64,000 bases of DNA, from assembly GCA_965603365.1 (NCBI GenBank), contig CBFDCR010000024.1:1-64000 (forward strand). Direction: 5' to 3'. Each line of letters opens with the position of its first letter. Within the stretch, counting starts at the first letter, position 1. Below, piece by piece: positions 1 to 10,500 of the stretch. The notes beneath the pieces were generated by a model. That model was given only the letters and a program-made list of their open reading frames with translations. It did not search any database and was not told where the DNA came from. Made by a program: the position numbers and the translations under genes. The DNA is from JAHELQ01 sp965603365 (GTDB taxonomy: Bacteria > Acidobacteriota > Aminicenantia > UBA2199).

Positions 1-1
1 T

Positions 2-1426
2 GAACCAGAGAAAGATAAAATTTCAGACCCTGAGAACTTAATTAATAGAGACCTTGAAACTTTAAACGACTATAAAGATATCGCCATCCAACAATATAGA
101 AATGGACTTTATTATGAATATAGAACATGTCTTCAGTTTATGATTGATCTATCAGACATATTCTATAAAGCACGATCTGATTATAAAAAAGGCATAGATC
201 TGGTTACAGACAGATTTATCAATATTTTCATCGACACGCATAATCTTTTCCAAACTAAATCGGACCCTGATTATGTGTTTGTTTTGATCCATGCGATTCG
301 TTGTGTAGGAGAAAAATCGCTACAGGTTTCACCAGTCGGTATTGAAAAAGGATACAGCCTTACCTCTTGGTTTTATTTGGATGTACTTATCGTTATTGCA
401 AAAAGAGAAGTTCAGGAAAGAAATATAAATAGTTCCGTTGAAGCAATTGATTGCATAAAGAATTATGGTATTGAAATGGCCAAAAGTTCCCCCGTTAGTT
501 TATCATCGAAATTAATAGAGCTATCAGATATTTTAGTAATGGCAGTAATGACAAAAAATAGGGTTGCAGCACAAAAGTTAATCGAATGCATATTTTCTAA
601 TATTTTTTTCGTCATAACATTTACTTTAAAGGGTCATGATTTTGAACAGAGAAATATTTTTATTTTAAAATCTTTAAAAAATATTTATAATTTAAAACCG
701 GATGAACATCCGGGGCTATTGGAAACTCCAGCGGTATGCCCAGAAACGATCCGAGAAGATAGAAGCATAAATGCTTTAGTCAAAACAGCTTTGTTTTCTG
801 AATTTTCTGACGAAGAATCAATTCTAGAAAATTTATACCTGGTTGATAAAATTGTCGAATTAAACATAGATTTGTTAAACCAGGGCAATTTTTATAATTT
901 CTATGTTGACCAGTTATATCAGTCCGCCTTATGGCTGCTTGGAGGATTAAGTCCAGACTTTGGTATTAAATTACTTATTACACCTGGCATCCGAATCTTC
1001 AATAAAAATGATGAGATAGATTCAATTAAAGAAGTATTGACTAAAATTGTAAATGCTTATGCCGAAAACGAATTCTATATTGCATCACCAGAATTACTTT
1101 CGATCGCCTGCCTTCTTGTCTATGTAAATCAAACTATGGATTTTAAAGATCGAGAATTTGTGGATGAGATCCTTAAAATAATATGCCTTCAAATAGAACA
1201 TTTTGGAAATCGACTGAATGATAAAAGGATGTACAATTTGAAAGTCTTTTTTTCCGTATTAGAATCTAAAGGCTTTAGAGAGCTTCAGAAATTTAAGCCC
1301 GAGAAGAAATTAAAGACCATGCCTAATCCCATGGAATCGTTTCATTCAATAAAATTTTCCATCACAACTTATGATTATGATTTCTTTATGATGTTAAATA
1401 AAGAAATATTTGGGAATTCAAGATAG
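2..1426 (+). CDS. Unknown helical protein, 5' end outside window
   Basis: The frame that ends at 1426 is open back to base 2 with no stop. The methionine at 140 is therefore probably internal and the gene is cut by the window edge. At least 474 residues are visible. They are rich in Leu, Ile, Lys, Asn and Glu and look almost wholly alpha-helical. I see no P-loop, no Cys cluster, no signal peptide and no convincing membrane segment; a hydrophobic stretch near ORF residues 145-160 is short. The region is AT-rich like the kinase operon further downstream. I do not recognise a family. A scaffold or sensor role would be a guess. The 3' end is a plain TAG at 1424-1426, followed by about 80 bases without a gene. 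Confidence 0.6.
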   Translation, partial: EPEKDKISDPENLINRDLETLNDYKDIAIQQYRNGLYYEYRTCLQFMIDLSDIFYKARSDYKKGIDLVTDRFINIFIDTHNLFQTKSDPDYVFVLIHAIRCVGEKSLQVSPVGIEKGYSLTSWFYLDVLIVIAKREVQERNINSSVEAIDCIKNYGIEMAKSSPVSLSSKLIELSDILVMAVMTKNRVAAQKLIECIFSNIFFVITFTLKGHDFEQRNIFILKSLKNIYNLKPDEHPGLLETPAVCPETIREDRSINALVKTALFSEFSDEESILENLYLVDKIVELNIDLLNQGNFYNFYVDQLYQSALWLLGGLSPDFGIKLLITPGIRIFNKNDEIDSIKEVLTKIVNAYAENEFYIASPELLSIACLLVYVNQTMDFKDREFVDEILKIICLQIEHFGNRLNDKRMYNLKVFFSVLESKGFRELQKFKPEKKLKTMPNPMESFHSIKFSITTYDYDFFMMLNKEIFGNSR

Positions 1427-1505
1427 GCAAGAGTAAGATTACCGAGTAGGGGAGGATAGAAAAAGGAACAGTCCAAAAATCTTCGGAACAGTTCAGAGCT
1501 GCGAT

Positions 1506-1609
1506 ATTGTGAAGGGGGTTTGCTTTGGGGGGGAGTTTTGGTAAAATGGGGGGGTGATATTGTTAGTATTGGTAGAGAAGAGGAGCTGGGTATGAGGCGG
1601 TTTTGGTCG
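1506..1609 (+). repeat. Left copy of ~105-bp direct repeat (AAA gene leader)
   Basis: This stretch matches 12387-12491 with four substitutions and one G insertion (about 95% identity by eye). It contains a possible extended -10 element (TGGTAAAAT), a G7 run, a GGAG ribosome-binding site and the first codons (MRRFWS) of an AAA-ATPase gene. The two copies bracket the AT-rich block that carries the toxin-antitoxin pair and the kinase/ATPase operon. Confidence 0.85.
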
Positions 1610-1888
1610 TATGGGCCTGTTAATTCTAAATTGCACTATTATGCACCCAGGGAGGAACTGGTTGACAGGGCCTATGGCAGCCTGGTGGGGGATAATCCTG
1701 ATGAAGGCGGTCATTATATTACCGTGTGGGCGCCCCGGCAGACCGGGAAGTCGTGGCTCATGCAGCAGAAGCCCCGCTTTGATGTGCTCAAGATCAACCT
1801 GGAAGTGCCTTCAGGAATATATTCAACAGCCGGCTGGATGAGATCCAGCGCACCACCATCAACCGCTGAAAGGGTTCACTATTCTTAG
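1592..1888 (+). pseudogene. N-terminal fragment of AAA-like ATPase
   Basis: ATG at 1592 follows GGAG with about 6 bases between. The first ~55 residues are ordinary for the large AAA-like ATPase family: start MRRFWSYGPVNSK, and a Walker A reading APRQTGKSW at about residues 47-55. After that the reading frame falls apart. A segment that reads RLDEIQRTTIN in another frame lies at about 1830-1857, so small deletions have shifted the frame. Translation stops at 1886-1888, inside the convergent PIN gene. Full-length members have several hundred residues, so this is a dead 5' remnant. The same gene start recurs at 12474. Confidence 0.75.
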
Positions 1889-2275
1889 ATTTTTCTCTAT
1901 CTTTTGATTGTGTTGTAAGTCCTCAGAATAGAGAATTGGGCATTTGTATTCAAGTGCAGAGGCAATGATGACACTATCCCAATATGAATACCCATACACC
2001 TTCATAATTTCAAAGGAACGTTCAATGGTTTTAACACTAATGACAACAATTTTAAAATTGTTCTTAAAATCATCTACCGCTTCTTTAATAATATCGAGGG
2101 AATAACCATACTTTCTGTATAATATATTTGAAAACTCCCCTAAAACCTGGGTACTGATGGATATATCCAGGTTAGTTTCAAACACCAATTTCCGGGCAAT
2201 CCCCTGTTTGTCTCTTTCGGAATCAGAGTAAAGATATATCAGCACATTGGTGTCAATGAATACTTTATCGTTCAT
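1859..2275 (-). CDS. PIN-domain ribonuclease toxin, VapC-like
   Basis: This 138-residue protein has PIN-domain layout: FIDTN with Asp8 near the N terminus, Glu47, Asp100 in YSYWDSVIIASAL and Asp119 in LYSEDLQ. These acidic residues are the metal ligands of PIN RNases, which as VapC toxins cleave tRNA or rRNA. It overlaps the upstream small antitoxin gene by 11 bases on the same strand, the usual toxin-antitoxin arrangement. All four acidic positions are present and the length is normal, so it looks intact. Its 3' end runs into the AAA-ATPase remnant, suggesting that the pair moved in there. The precise RNA target cannot be read from sequence. Confidence 0.85.
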   Translation of the reverse strand: MNDKVFIDTNVLIYLYSDSERDKQGIARKLVFETNLDISISTQVLGEFSNILYRKYGYSLDIIKEAVDDFKNNFKIVVISVKTIERSFEIMKVYGYSYWDSVIIASALEYKCPILYSEDLQHNQKIEKNLRIVNPFSG

Positions 2276-2480
2276 GCAGTTCGTCTCGATTAAATTTGTA
2301 TTTTCGAGTATCTAAGGAGATATGCGTAAATGACTTAAAAGCGGATTTCTTTCTTCTCTTTTTTCCACAGGGTACAGTGGGTAAAACAATGACCTCAACT
2401 TCCTGGTATTGATAATCTTCAGGAAGGGCGATGGTTATTTTGTTTTCTTTTACTTTTTCAACTGTCCTTATAAACTCCAT
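2265..2480 (-). CDS. VapB-like antitoxin of the PIN toxin
   Basis: This 71-residue protein begins MEFIRTVEKVKENKITIALP and continues QEVEVIVLP, a short beta-rich DNA-binding half followed by a basic, flexible tail that would wrap the toxin. It is translated just before the PIN gene, with which it overlaps by 11 bases. Two other proteins here share the pattern (start with M-x-[FV]-[IV]-R, then ...I-x-[IL]-P..., then a VE[VI]L[IV]-type strand): the small gene at 35231 and the one at 47852. The three are clearly one antitoxin family. It probably represses its own promoter together with the toxin. Confidence 0.75.
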   Translation of the reverse strand: MEFIRTVEKVKENKITIALPEDYQYQEVEVIVLPTVPCGKKRRKKSAFKSFTHISLDTRKYKFNRDELHER

Positions 2481-2630
2481 TTTTTTCTCCGTGACTAAAG
2501 ATAAGATTATTTCCAGGTTTTGTCAAGTCTTTAGGCGAGAATTCCCAAAACGGGGTGAACGTTAAGGGGACATGCAAGGAATTATTTATTGCCTTTATGG
2601 TATTTTTTAAAATTTTTTTCTTTTTTTTTC

Positions 2631-2659
2631 TTGACATTCCGTTTTGAATATTCAATAAT
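2631..2659 (+). promoter_or_regulatory. Sigma70-type promoter of the kinase operon
   Basis: TTGACA (2631-2636), a 17-base spacer, then AATAAT (2654-2659; 5 of 6 to consensus). Transcription would start near 2666, only a few bases before the ATG at 2673, so the leader would be almost absent. Confidence 0.6.
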
Positions 2660-2672
2660 AATTTTTTTGAGA

Positions 2673-5600
2673 ATGGGATCGGTTTTCAAGTTAAAGGAAG
2701 CTGGTGTAAAAAAGAGGCGAGGTAGTAAAATAGAAAGCAGGTACGATCAATCAGCCGGATCTAGAGAGAGCGAATGTAAAGGGCAGTATTTTGCCTGGGA
2801 CATCACCGAATTGTTTACCTACAACCACCGGTTACCGTTTGATGTAAAATTGGATACCGCCTGCCGATTGACCTGTAAAGAGATGGGGGCGACATCTGTT
2901 GCCGTTTTTATATATTCCGGTAAAGATGATAGATTACATTGCCGGGGAAGATATATCGACCCCGAGATGATAGAATTAAAAGAAGGAGCAAACCCCGCAT
3001 TAAAAGATATTTTACAAAACATATGCTTGTATGAGTTTCTATACTCTGCGGTACATGAATTCAAAATAAATAAAAAGAGTTTGTATGGGGAATATAAAAA
3101 GTATAAGTTTAGAAGAAAAGAGATCGGTAAAGAAAAATTTTTGGGATTGATTAAGGATTTTTCCGGTTGGAAAAGTGATTACGAAATCTTCAAAAATGTT
3201 CTCAGGAAAGAGTGGTATGGCATTGATGGGACGACTATTACCGGAGATTTTTATCACACTATTCTGGGCAAGGGCGAGCAATATATTTCGAAAGCATCTG
3301 TAGTTGAATTGGAGACTTTAGAGCCCTCCAAGAAGAAAAAATGTATAAACTATCTGGAAAGAAAACTAAAAATAAAGTTTGAGGCCAGTCATTATGTGGC
3401 TTTGCCATTGTTTGCCAATGATCGTTATTCCGGGGTTTTGAGATTTTTGTTTCCCCAAAAGATGGATTTTATAGAGGAGAAAGATGGGGAATTATGTCTA
3501 AACGATGAGTATTTGAAGCATTTTAGATACCTGGCACAAATTATCTCATTACACCTGGAGAGTTTCTATTTGTCAATCGGTTATAAAAAAATTTATCTCT
3601 CTTCCAAGAAATACCTTAAAAAAGGTGAGAAGGTTAAACATTTTCTTAATAAGCATTGTGAGTCGCTATCGGAAATCATCGAGAGCCGGGGGGCTATCAT
3701 AAGGCGCTGGGACAAGGAGAGCGATAGTTATGAAATAGTGGGTTATTCAGATACATTGAAGGATTACGTCAAATCCACCGTGAAACAGGAGGAGGCGTTT
3801 TATAAGAAAATCAGCCGGAAATTTGAAGAGGAAAAAAATATTATTGGCGTGCATTCAAATTTTAAGGAATACTCAACAGATTACCGTTTTACTGTTACAA
3901 AATATATCGAATATGAAGAAGTAGAAAGGTTGTGGCACAAGCTTGATAAATGGGAGATAAAAGAACTGAGTGACAGTAAAATTCTGGATGAACTCGAGAA
4001 ATCCGGACTATACAATGTTGCCATTATGCCCATTCCCGGTATCCCCAAAACCTTTATAACATTTTTAAATAGTGAAAACAGGGTTTTCCTGAACAGGGAT
4101 ATCAAGATGATCTATCCTGCCTTGCGGAACCTGGGCCTGGAATTAAAATCCATAGAATACATCCAGGGGATTGAGCAGCGTCTGAATATTATCAGCAAGA
4201 TGCACGATGATATCGCAGCACTATTTACCTCTAAGGAATTAAAAGGTTATGAATATGTAAAAGAGTTTATTGAGATTGTATCGGAAACAATAAAGAATTT
4301 TGGAATCTTCTCCTATCATATTTTCTGGGAATATGTCAGCGAAATCGTACCGGAGCGTTTTGCCGATAAAGAGAGGTATTTTTTCCGGAATATAACCCGC
4401 ATTGAGCAGGAAGGCAATCCCTTTAAATCTCCGGCCGGTCTGACCTCAAGAAACTTCATATATAAGTTACCTGATGTTCAAAAGGAGTTACCAATTGAAA
4501 AGTATTTTTCGGATACCGTTTTAGATTATTTTAACCGGGGAACTTTAAAACAAATATTTCCCTTCAGGCTAAAGCAAGGGTACTCGTTTTTCGATTTGCC
4601 GTTTTACGGTGAACTGAAACGTGGCCAAAAACATCCTCCCCTTGTGGGGGTTCTTACATTGGTATATAAAGAGGATGAAGGAGATCAAATAGAAAATGAA
4701 GATTTTTTTAGGTGTATGCGCTTTTTTTCCAGGCAACTGAGCGTGGCCTGGAAAACTCTTCAAGAAAACATAGCCATAAAGATCCAGGAAGAGATCGATA
4801 ACCAGGTAAGATACAGCAAATTGGAAAAAGTTGACCAAAAGGAATCCGAGTTGACCACTATCTCCGGGATAGTGGCAGAGCAATTTGGCTGTTATTTATG
4901 CTGTTTTTTTCTGGCAAACTGGCAGCAGCAAACCATAAGCCTTGCGGCCAGCAATATACCGATAGAGAAAGGGATAACATATAGCCTAAAAAAAGACACA
5001 CATGTTTTATCCGTAGCTTCATATAACCAGAATAAGAATTTCAGGGTATTTGGAAGAAAAAGAGTTAAAGATATCGCAGACGCGGCAAAAATTGAAGCTA
5101 TTGAGGAAGAGATCAAGCCGGAAATACTTAAAAGATTCAAGAAAGAACGAAAGCACTCATACAAAGAGATTTGTATTGAACACTGGCAGTCTGTGGTCAT
5201 CAATATTGGTGAAAGTAAGTTGGGTTTGATCAAATTGTTTCGCATCAAAGGGCTCAGGCATCCAGAAGATCCAGATCGGTTTAGTTATAAAACTCCACCT
5301 TTTTCAGAGTTTGAGACCAATCTCCTGGAACGTATTCAAAAACACATTTTCAATATCATCTTCGCTCGGCAGACCATTCAAAAGAGAATGGAAGATATGA
5401 GAAATGTTCTCCACCAGGTCATCGCTCCCCTTAACGCGCTGATGGCACATAGTGTCAATATTTCTGAAGGGATTGTTCCCCCGGATAAAGTACCGGAAAG
5501 GCTGCACTATATCCGGGTATTATCTAAAATATCAGCCAATTATGCCAGAAATTTTCAAAGGATACTGGATATCGATACCAGAGATATCAAACTCAAAAAA

Positions 5601-6131
5601 GTAAAAATCAACAATTTAAAGCACTATCTGGATAGCTATGCCAGAGACTACCAACCTCTAATAAAGAGTAAGAATATTTTTATCCATGTCACCGATCAGA
5701 CAAAGGAGGATATCAGCATATATTTAGATCGGGATCTATTTAGCCATGTGATTACTAACTTGCTTGATAATGCGGTTAAATACTCTTTTTACGAGGAGGA
5801 GAGGTTAAGAATAGGACTGCAAGGGAGACCAGAAAGCCCCGAAGATCCTGAAAATGTATTAATCAGTGCTGTTGAGAATGAAGAGACCGTGGAGATTACA
5901 ATCAGTAATTGGGGATTGGAGATTTCGGAAGAATATAAGAAGAATATTTTTAGTCGTGGATTTAGAGGGGGCAAAGCCGAAGACCGGGTACCTGTTGGAG
6001 ATGGGATCGGTTTATTCCTGGTAAACGAGATTGTTATATTGCATGGGGGACGCATCGAATTGGTCCCCAACACTCATAAAAATAACATAGTGTTTAGAAT
6101 TATATTACCTAAAGGAGGGGTTAATGCCTAA
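2673..6131 (+). CDS. Cytosolic multi-GAF sensor histidine kinase
   Basis: I take ATG 2673 as start, giving 1152 residues; the upstream open frame is T-rich and contains the promoter. No signal peptide or membrane helix is present. The first ~890 residues hold several GAF-like regions, recognisable by strand-turn-strand pieces such as HYVALPLFANDRYSGVL. A dimerisation/phosphoacceptor helix follows, with His914 in LHQVIAPLNAL. The ATPase domain has an N box (NLLDNAVKYS, Asn1033), a G1-like NWGLEI and a G2 box GDGIGLFLV, and ends at about residue 1150. It should autophosphorylate on His914 and pass phosphate to the receiver protein encoded immediately downstream (8-base overlap). The signal sensed is unknown. 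The gene is the first of five co-directional genes that end at 12320. Confidence 0.88.
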   Translation: MGSVFKLKEAGVKKRRGSKIESRYDQSAGSRESECKGQYFAWDITELFTYNHRLPFDVKLDTACRLTCKEMGATSVAVFIYSGKDDRLHCRGRYIDPEMIELKEGANPALKDILQNICLYEFLYSAVHEFKINKKSLYGEYKKYKFRRKEIGKEKFLGLIKDFSGWKSDYEIFKNVLRKEWYGIDGTTITGDFYHTILGKGEQYISKASVVELETLEPSKKKKCINYLERKLKIKFEASHYVALPLFANDRYSGVLRFLFPQKMDFIEEKDGELCLNDEYLKHFRYLAQIISLHLESFYLSIGYKKIYLSSKKYLKKGEKVKHFLNKHCESLSEIIESRGAIIRRWDKESDSYEIVGYSDTLKDYVKSTVKQEEAFYKKISRKFEEEKNIIGVHSNFKEYSTDYRFTVTKYIEYEEVERLWHKLDKWEIKELSDSKILDELEKSGLYNVAIMPIPGIPKTFITFLNSENRVFLNRDIKMIYPALRNLGLELKSIEYIQGIEQRLNIISKMHDDIAALFTSKELKGYEYVKEFIEIVSETIKNFGIFSYHIFWEYVSEIVPERFADKERYFFRNITRIEQEGNPFKSPAGLTSRNFIYKLPDVQKELPIEKYFSDTVLDYFNRGTLKQIFPFRLKQGYSFFDLPFYGELKRGQKHPPLVGVLTLVYKEDEGDQIENEDFFRCMRFFSRQLSVAWKTLQENIAIKIQEEIDNQVRYSKLEKVDQKESELTTISGIVAEQFGCYLCCFFLANWQQQTISLAASNIPIEKGITYSLKKDTHVLSVASYNQNKNFRVFGRKRVKDIADAAKIEAIEEEIKPEILKRFKKERKHSYKEICIEHWQSVVINIGESKLGLIKLFRIKGLRHPEDPDRFSYKTPPFSEFETNLLERIQKHIFNIIFARQTIQKRMEDMRNVLHQVIAPLNALMAHSVNISEGIVPPDKVPERLHYIRVLSKISANYARNFQRILDIDTRDIKLKKVKINNLKHYLDSYARDYQPLIKSKNIFIHVTDQTKEDISIYLDRDLFSHVITNLLDNAVKYSFYEEERLRIGLQGRPESPEDPENVLISAVENEETVEITISNWGLEISEEYKKNIFSRGFRGGKAEDRVPVGDGIGLFLVNEIVILHGGRIELVPNTHKNNIVFRIILPKGGVNA

Positions 6132-6516
6132 AGATGTTTTAATCATCGACGATGAAGAATGGTTTTTTGAACCCATACTGGAAAGATTAGATCATGAGGG
6201 AATCTCATATGATTATTGTCGCGCTGGAAATGAGGGATTGAACGCGTTCAAAGAGAATGATTATCGCGCTATTGTGTTGGATATGAAAATCCCACTCGGA
6301 TATGAAGATAAGAGTATCGATAAGTATGAAGCTGTTGGAATATTTGTATTGGAGGAAATAAGAAAGATAAATGAAATTCTTCCTGTTATTTGCTTTACAG
6401 TTCTATCTGACGAAATAATAAAAAATAAAGTATCGGAGTTAGGAGGGGAGTATATTTTTAAAGCTGCAAATGAGCATGAGTTAATAAATAGAATAAAAAA
6501 AGTTATTACTCCTTAG
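6124..6516 (+). CDS. Stand-alone receiver-domain response regulator
   Basis: This 130-residue protein is a receiver domain and nothing else. The acidic pocket is Asp9/Asp10, the phosphoacceptor is Asp53 in IVLDMKIP, the switch Thr is Thr92 and the conserved Lys is Lys113. The start overlaps the end of the kinase gene by 8 bases, so the two are translationally coupled and are almost certainly cognate. With no DNA-binding or enzymatic output domain, it must signal through protein contact. The best candidate partners are the proteins encoded next in the same operon. The loop after Asp53 carries an insertion (LGYEDKSIDKYEAVG) longer than in typical CheY-like proteins. Confidence 0.9.
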   Translation: MPKDVLIIDDEEWFFEPILERLDHEGISYDYCRAGNEGLNAFKENDYRAIVLDMKIPLGYEDKSIDKYEAVGIFVLEEIRKINEILPVICFTVLSDEIIKNKVSELGGEYIFKAANEHELINRIKKVITP

Positions 6517-6529
6517 AAAAGAGGTGAAA

Positions 6530-7315
6530 ATGAAAGTTAAAAAGAAGTTTCGGATATTATTAACTCTACTTTTGTATGTCATCGTTATCATTATTTTTTC
6601 CCAACAAAGCGATGTGAATATCAAAAATAATATTACACAAGATGTGAAATTTGAGAATTCGGAACGGACACCAGTAATTGATGAAACTCAGGAGCAGAAA
6701 GGTGAAAATAAAGGAGGCATTTTCAATATAGAAGTGAATAGTATTCTATTTGCTCTTTTTGGTGGCCTTATTATGCTTTGTCTCAGTGCTATTTATGAAT
6801 TTTATAGGGAAATAAGAGGATGTCCTACGAAAGATGAGCTAAATAAATTGGACTCTAAAAAGGTAGAGACTAAAGATTTTGATGAATTAAGGATATTATT
6901 TGATGAGTTGAAAAAAACTGTAAATAACTATACTGAAATTCCAGTTGATCGATTAACAAAAGCTAACAAGGAAATGTGTGATGGGAATTTAAAAATTGCC
7001 GAAATTTATCTGGAGCAAGAACTTTTTAGAGATCCCAAACATGTTAATGCATGGATTGGTCTAGCTCGAGTTTTTTTAGGATTAGAACGGTTTAAAGAGG
7101 CTCTTGAGTCGATAAATACTGCTCTTAAATTGGAGTCCCGAAATCCCCGCTTTGATAATTGGGGTCAAGTATCAATGATAAAAGTTAAAGCACTAATGAA
7201 TTTGAATGAATATAAGGAAGCCAAGGCGTTAATTGAGAATGATATTTTGGTAAAAAATCCAGACTATGAAGAAGCAAAAGAGCTTTTAGAAGTATGTAAG
7301 AACAAATTGAAATGA
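6530..7315 (+). CDS. Membrane-anchored TPR protein
   Basis: ATG 6530 is preceded by GAGG five bases upstream; a GTG at 6524 is in frame but overlaps that site. The 261-residue product has an N-terminal hydrophobic helix (about residues 8-25), a polar ~45-residue segment, a second hydrophobic helix (about 70-92, FALFGGLIMLCLSAIYEFY), then a charged linker. At least two TPR-like helical pairs follow in the last ~120 residues (for example ALESINTALKLESRNP). With two helices the short loop would face the periplasm and the TPR part the cytosol. In this operon it could recruit the receiver protein or the large ATPase to the membrane; that is inference. No catalytic motif is visible. Confidence 0.7.
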   Translation: MKVKKKFRILLTLLLYVIVIIIFSQQSDVNIKNNITQDVKFENSERTPVIDETQEQKGENKGGIFNIEVNSILFALFGGLIMLCLSAIYEFYREIRGCPTKDELNKLDSKKVETKDFDELRILFDELKKTVNNYTEIPVDRLTKANKEMCDGNLKIAEIYLEQELFRDPKHVNAWIGLARVFLGLERFKEALESINTALKLESRNPRFDNWGQVSMIKVKALMNLNEYKEAKALIENDILVKNPDYEEAKELLEVCKNKLK

Positions 7316-7521
7316 TTTGTAAAACAATGAATTGAAAAAAAATGTTGAAGACAAGTTTGATGAAACAAGAAAAATAAAGAAAGAGAAATGAGAATTTATG
7401 AAGAGTTTGATTTATTTTTTGGCATGGCTTCACGACTATTTCTAAGTAGGAAAGTTTTTTTGTTAGGTTATGTGTTTGGAGGTTATTTTAATTGGTTAAA
7501 TTATAAATTTTGGAGCAAAAG

Positions 7522-10500
7522 ATGAATCAAAACGATAGTGAACAAGTTTTGTTTGAAGATTTAAAAGGGCTTATTAATAGGGCAGATAAGCATGAATTAA
7601 TATCTGGATTAAAAGAAAAAGCTTTCAACATTGACCTGGTGGATCGTGAAAAGTTTGAACATACGCTGCTTAAATTGGCTCAGGAAGTGGGGGGAGCGGA
7701 GATTCGTCAGGTTTTGTATGAAATGATGGCGTCTTTGTCATCGCTCTGGAAGACAGATGAATTAGAGGCCGGGTTGAGTGAAAAGTTCTGGAGATTGTTC
7801 AAACAGGGAAATTATGAAGAGGCAAGATGCGTTTATTCCGATTTGGCCAAGAAAGGATTGGATTATATCGGGGCCATAAAGATTGAGGATGGATTATTGC
7901 GGCCTCTGATTTTAAAGGACAAGGAGGTTCTATTACACTATAATGAGCAAAATATGAGTGTGCTCGATTTGGAGTTAAATCAAATAGATCGCTTAGAACT
8001 ACCGGGAAAAACTAAAATTCTCGATGTTCTGTCTCCGTCCGAATATAGCGAACTCGATATGAACAAAGTATCTAATGGTAATGTTAAAAAAATATGGGTG
8101 CTCACCCAAAAAGAGAATGGCGATAAAACGATCCTTTCCTTAGATCCCAGGGATTTCCGTATTTCAGGTGATGAGATCCCGGTAGCAGGAGATGGTAGAG
8201 AGGCCCATCGCCTCTCATGGTTTGATAACCGCCTCCTGCTTGTTTCTAAAAACTCTGTATTTTATAAGGAGAATCAAGGCTGGAAGGAGTGGTTTACCGG
8301 CCGGGAAACGATTACCTGCAGCAGCTCTATCAAAGATCGCTATTGGGTTGGGCTTTCAAACGGCGAGGTGCTCATATTAAAAAAAATTGGATTTTCCGGT
8401 CAAAGAGAGAGGATCAAAAGTCAGGCAGAGTCTATAACGGAATTTGCAGATTCCGATCATCTTGTGTGTATCTGTGCAGATCATTGGATGGGGACGGCAG
8501 ATTTTTCAGGCACAAAAAAATCGGAATTTATAGACATGGGGGGCAGGATCACCCATGTATTAATGTTGAATGACGACATGCTGATTATGATCCAGGCCAA
8601 CGGGTCATTGGTGGGGTATCATATTGAGGACAAGTATGTTTTGTGGCGGTTCCGACTGGGAGAGATTTTTGATTTTGTTTTTAAGATTGGTGAAAGAATC
8701 TATCTGGGAAAAAAGAATGGAAAAACAGTGCTGTTTGAAATACCGGTGCTAAAAGAGATGGCGGAGGCTCTCGAAAGGCAAAATGTACTGCTGCTGGATA
8801 AGCCGGTTGAGAAGGAGCCGGATGCACCGGTTCGCAGTATCTCTGAATTTATCGGTAGAAGAGAAATTCTAACGACAATCAAAAATAGCGATAATTTGCA
8901 CTTCCTGATTGCCGGTGAGCCTCGAACCGGCAGGACCTCCCTGTTAAATGTCATCTCCGATGAACTGTCCGGCAACGCGAAAACCTGTTATGTCGATATG
9001 GGGCAGATTTTGAAGGAATCAAGCTCCTATAAGGAGTTTGAATCGTTGTTTACAGGAAAATGCCTGGCCCAGCATGTGCTAAAATTGGAGGATTTAAAGT
9101 CTCCGGATGGACATCAGACATTCCGGGCATTGGTGGAAAAGGTACGGGGCGAGAAAAGATTTTGCCTATTTTGCCTGGATAATTTTCGGATACCGCTAAA
9201 TTTTGGGAGCCAATGCCTGGATAGACTTAAGATTTTTTTTAAGGAGATGATTAGCCACCCGGATGTCCGGGTATTGGTGACCCACGGGAGAAAGGACTCT
9301 AAAGAGATAGAAGCCTTTTTTGAGGAAGTAAGATGCAGTACCGAACAGAGGCGAAAGATAGAATCCTTATCTCCCGGTCTCTTCCTGGAAACGGAAGTGA
9401 AAAAGGTAATCAGGGGCAAGTATCAATTATATCAGGATGAGGTAGAGGAGATCTACTCTTATATTGGCCGTTATCCCAATCATATTCACCTGTTTGACCG
9501 CTGGAAGAGAGAGGAGAGCGATATCGAGAATTATTCTAAACAGGTGGCCAAAGATTACTCTAAGAGAATTTTTGAGTATTTCCGGGATTTGAGTCCAAAT
9601 GCTTTTCTTTTTACAGCCACCTGTTTTAACAACCAGGATTTGATGGACAAAAGAATCACCTATAAGCATTTTTATGAGAGTTACCCTTTTTTGAGAAATA
9701 TCATACCCAGGGGCTCCCTAAAAGCGGCGTTAGCTGAGATAGAAAATTGCAGTGAAGGACTTGCGGTTGAGTATGATGATGGCAGCTTTTCGGTAAGGAT
9801 GAAATATAGAGCAAAGTTGTTCCCGGAAGCCGCACCATATATACCCTGGATGAAGGTTTTCAGGGCATTGTACCAATTCAGTCTGGCGCCCAGTATGGAC
9901 AATGCCCAGGCAGTGGCCTTTTCCTATAGTAGTATGGTCAATATTGGACTGACGTCTGACAGCCTGGTACATAACCTCATGGAACAATATAAAAAAGAGT
10001 TTTATATCAGCCGGTTGACCCAGGAGGGGCGAAGGGTTTTGAGGATGCCGCTGGAGACTTTCTTAATAATTCCCCTGAAACCCTGGGAAGAGGGTAAGAG
10101 TAACCGGGATTTCAATTCCCTTTATGTGTCGATCCAGGAGTTGCTCCGAAAATCCAGGAAGGAAAGCATCGATGAAACCGCCAGTTTGAAATCCTATATT
10201 TTGCTTTTTGTCTTTCGCGGTCCGGATTTTGATGGAATTAGAAAGGGAATTAAAGGATTGGAGAGGGTATCCATCATCGATTCCCATATGATGCGGGATA
10301 TCCTTTTACATGATGAACCCCGGCAAAAATCTTCGGAGTTCATCTTTAACCAGTTAAACATTAGTGAACGTTCTCCCTATACCACTTCCGGGGCGGTCCA
10401 GGATCTCTTCTATGGCCGTGAGTTGGAAATTGCCCTGATCCGGGGCCTGCCGGAAAACATCGGTATCTTCGGCACCCGCACCATTGGCAAAACTTCTCTT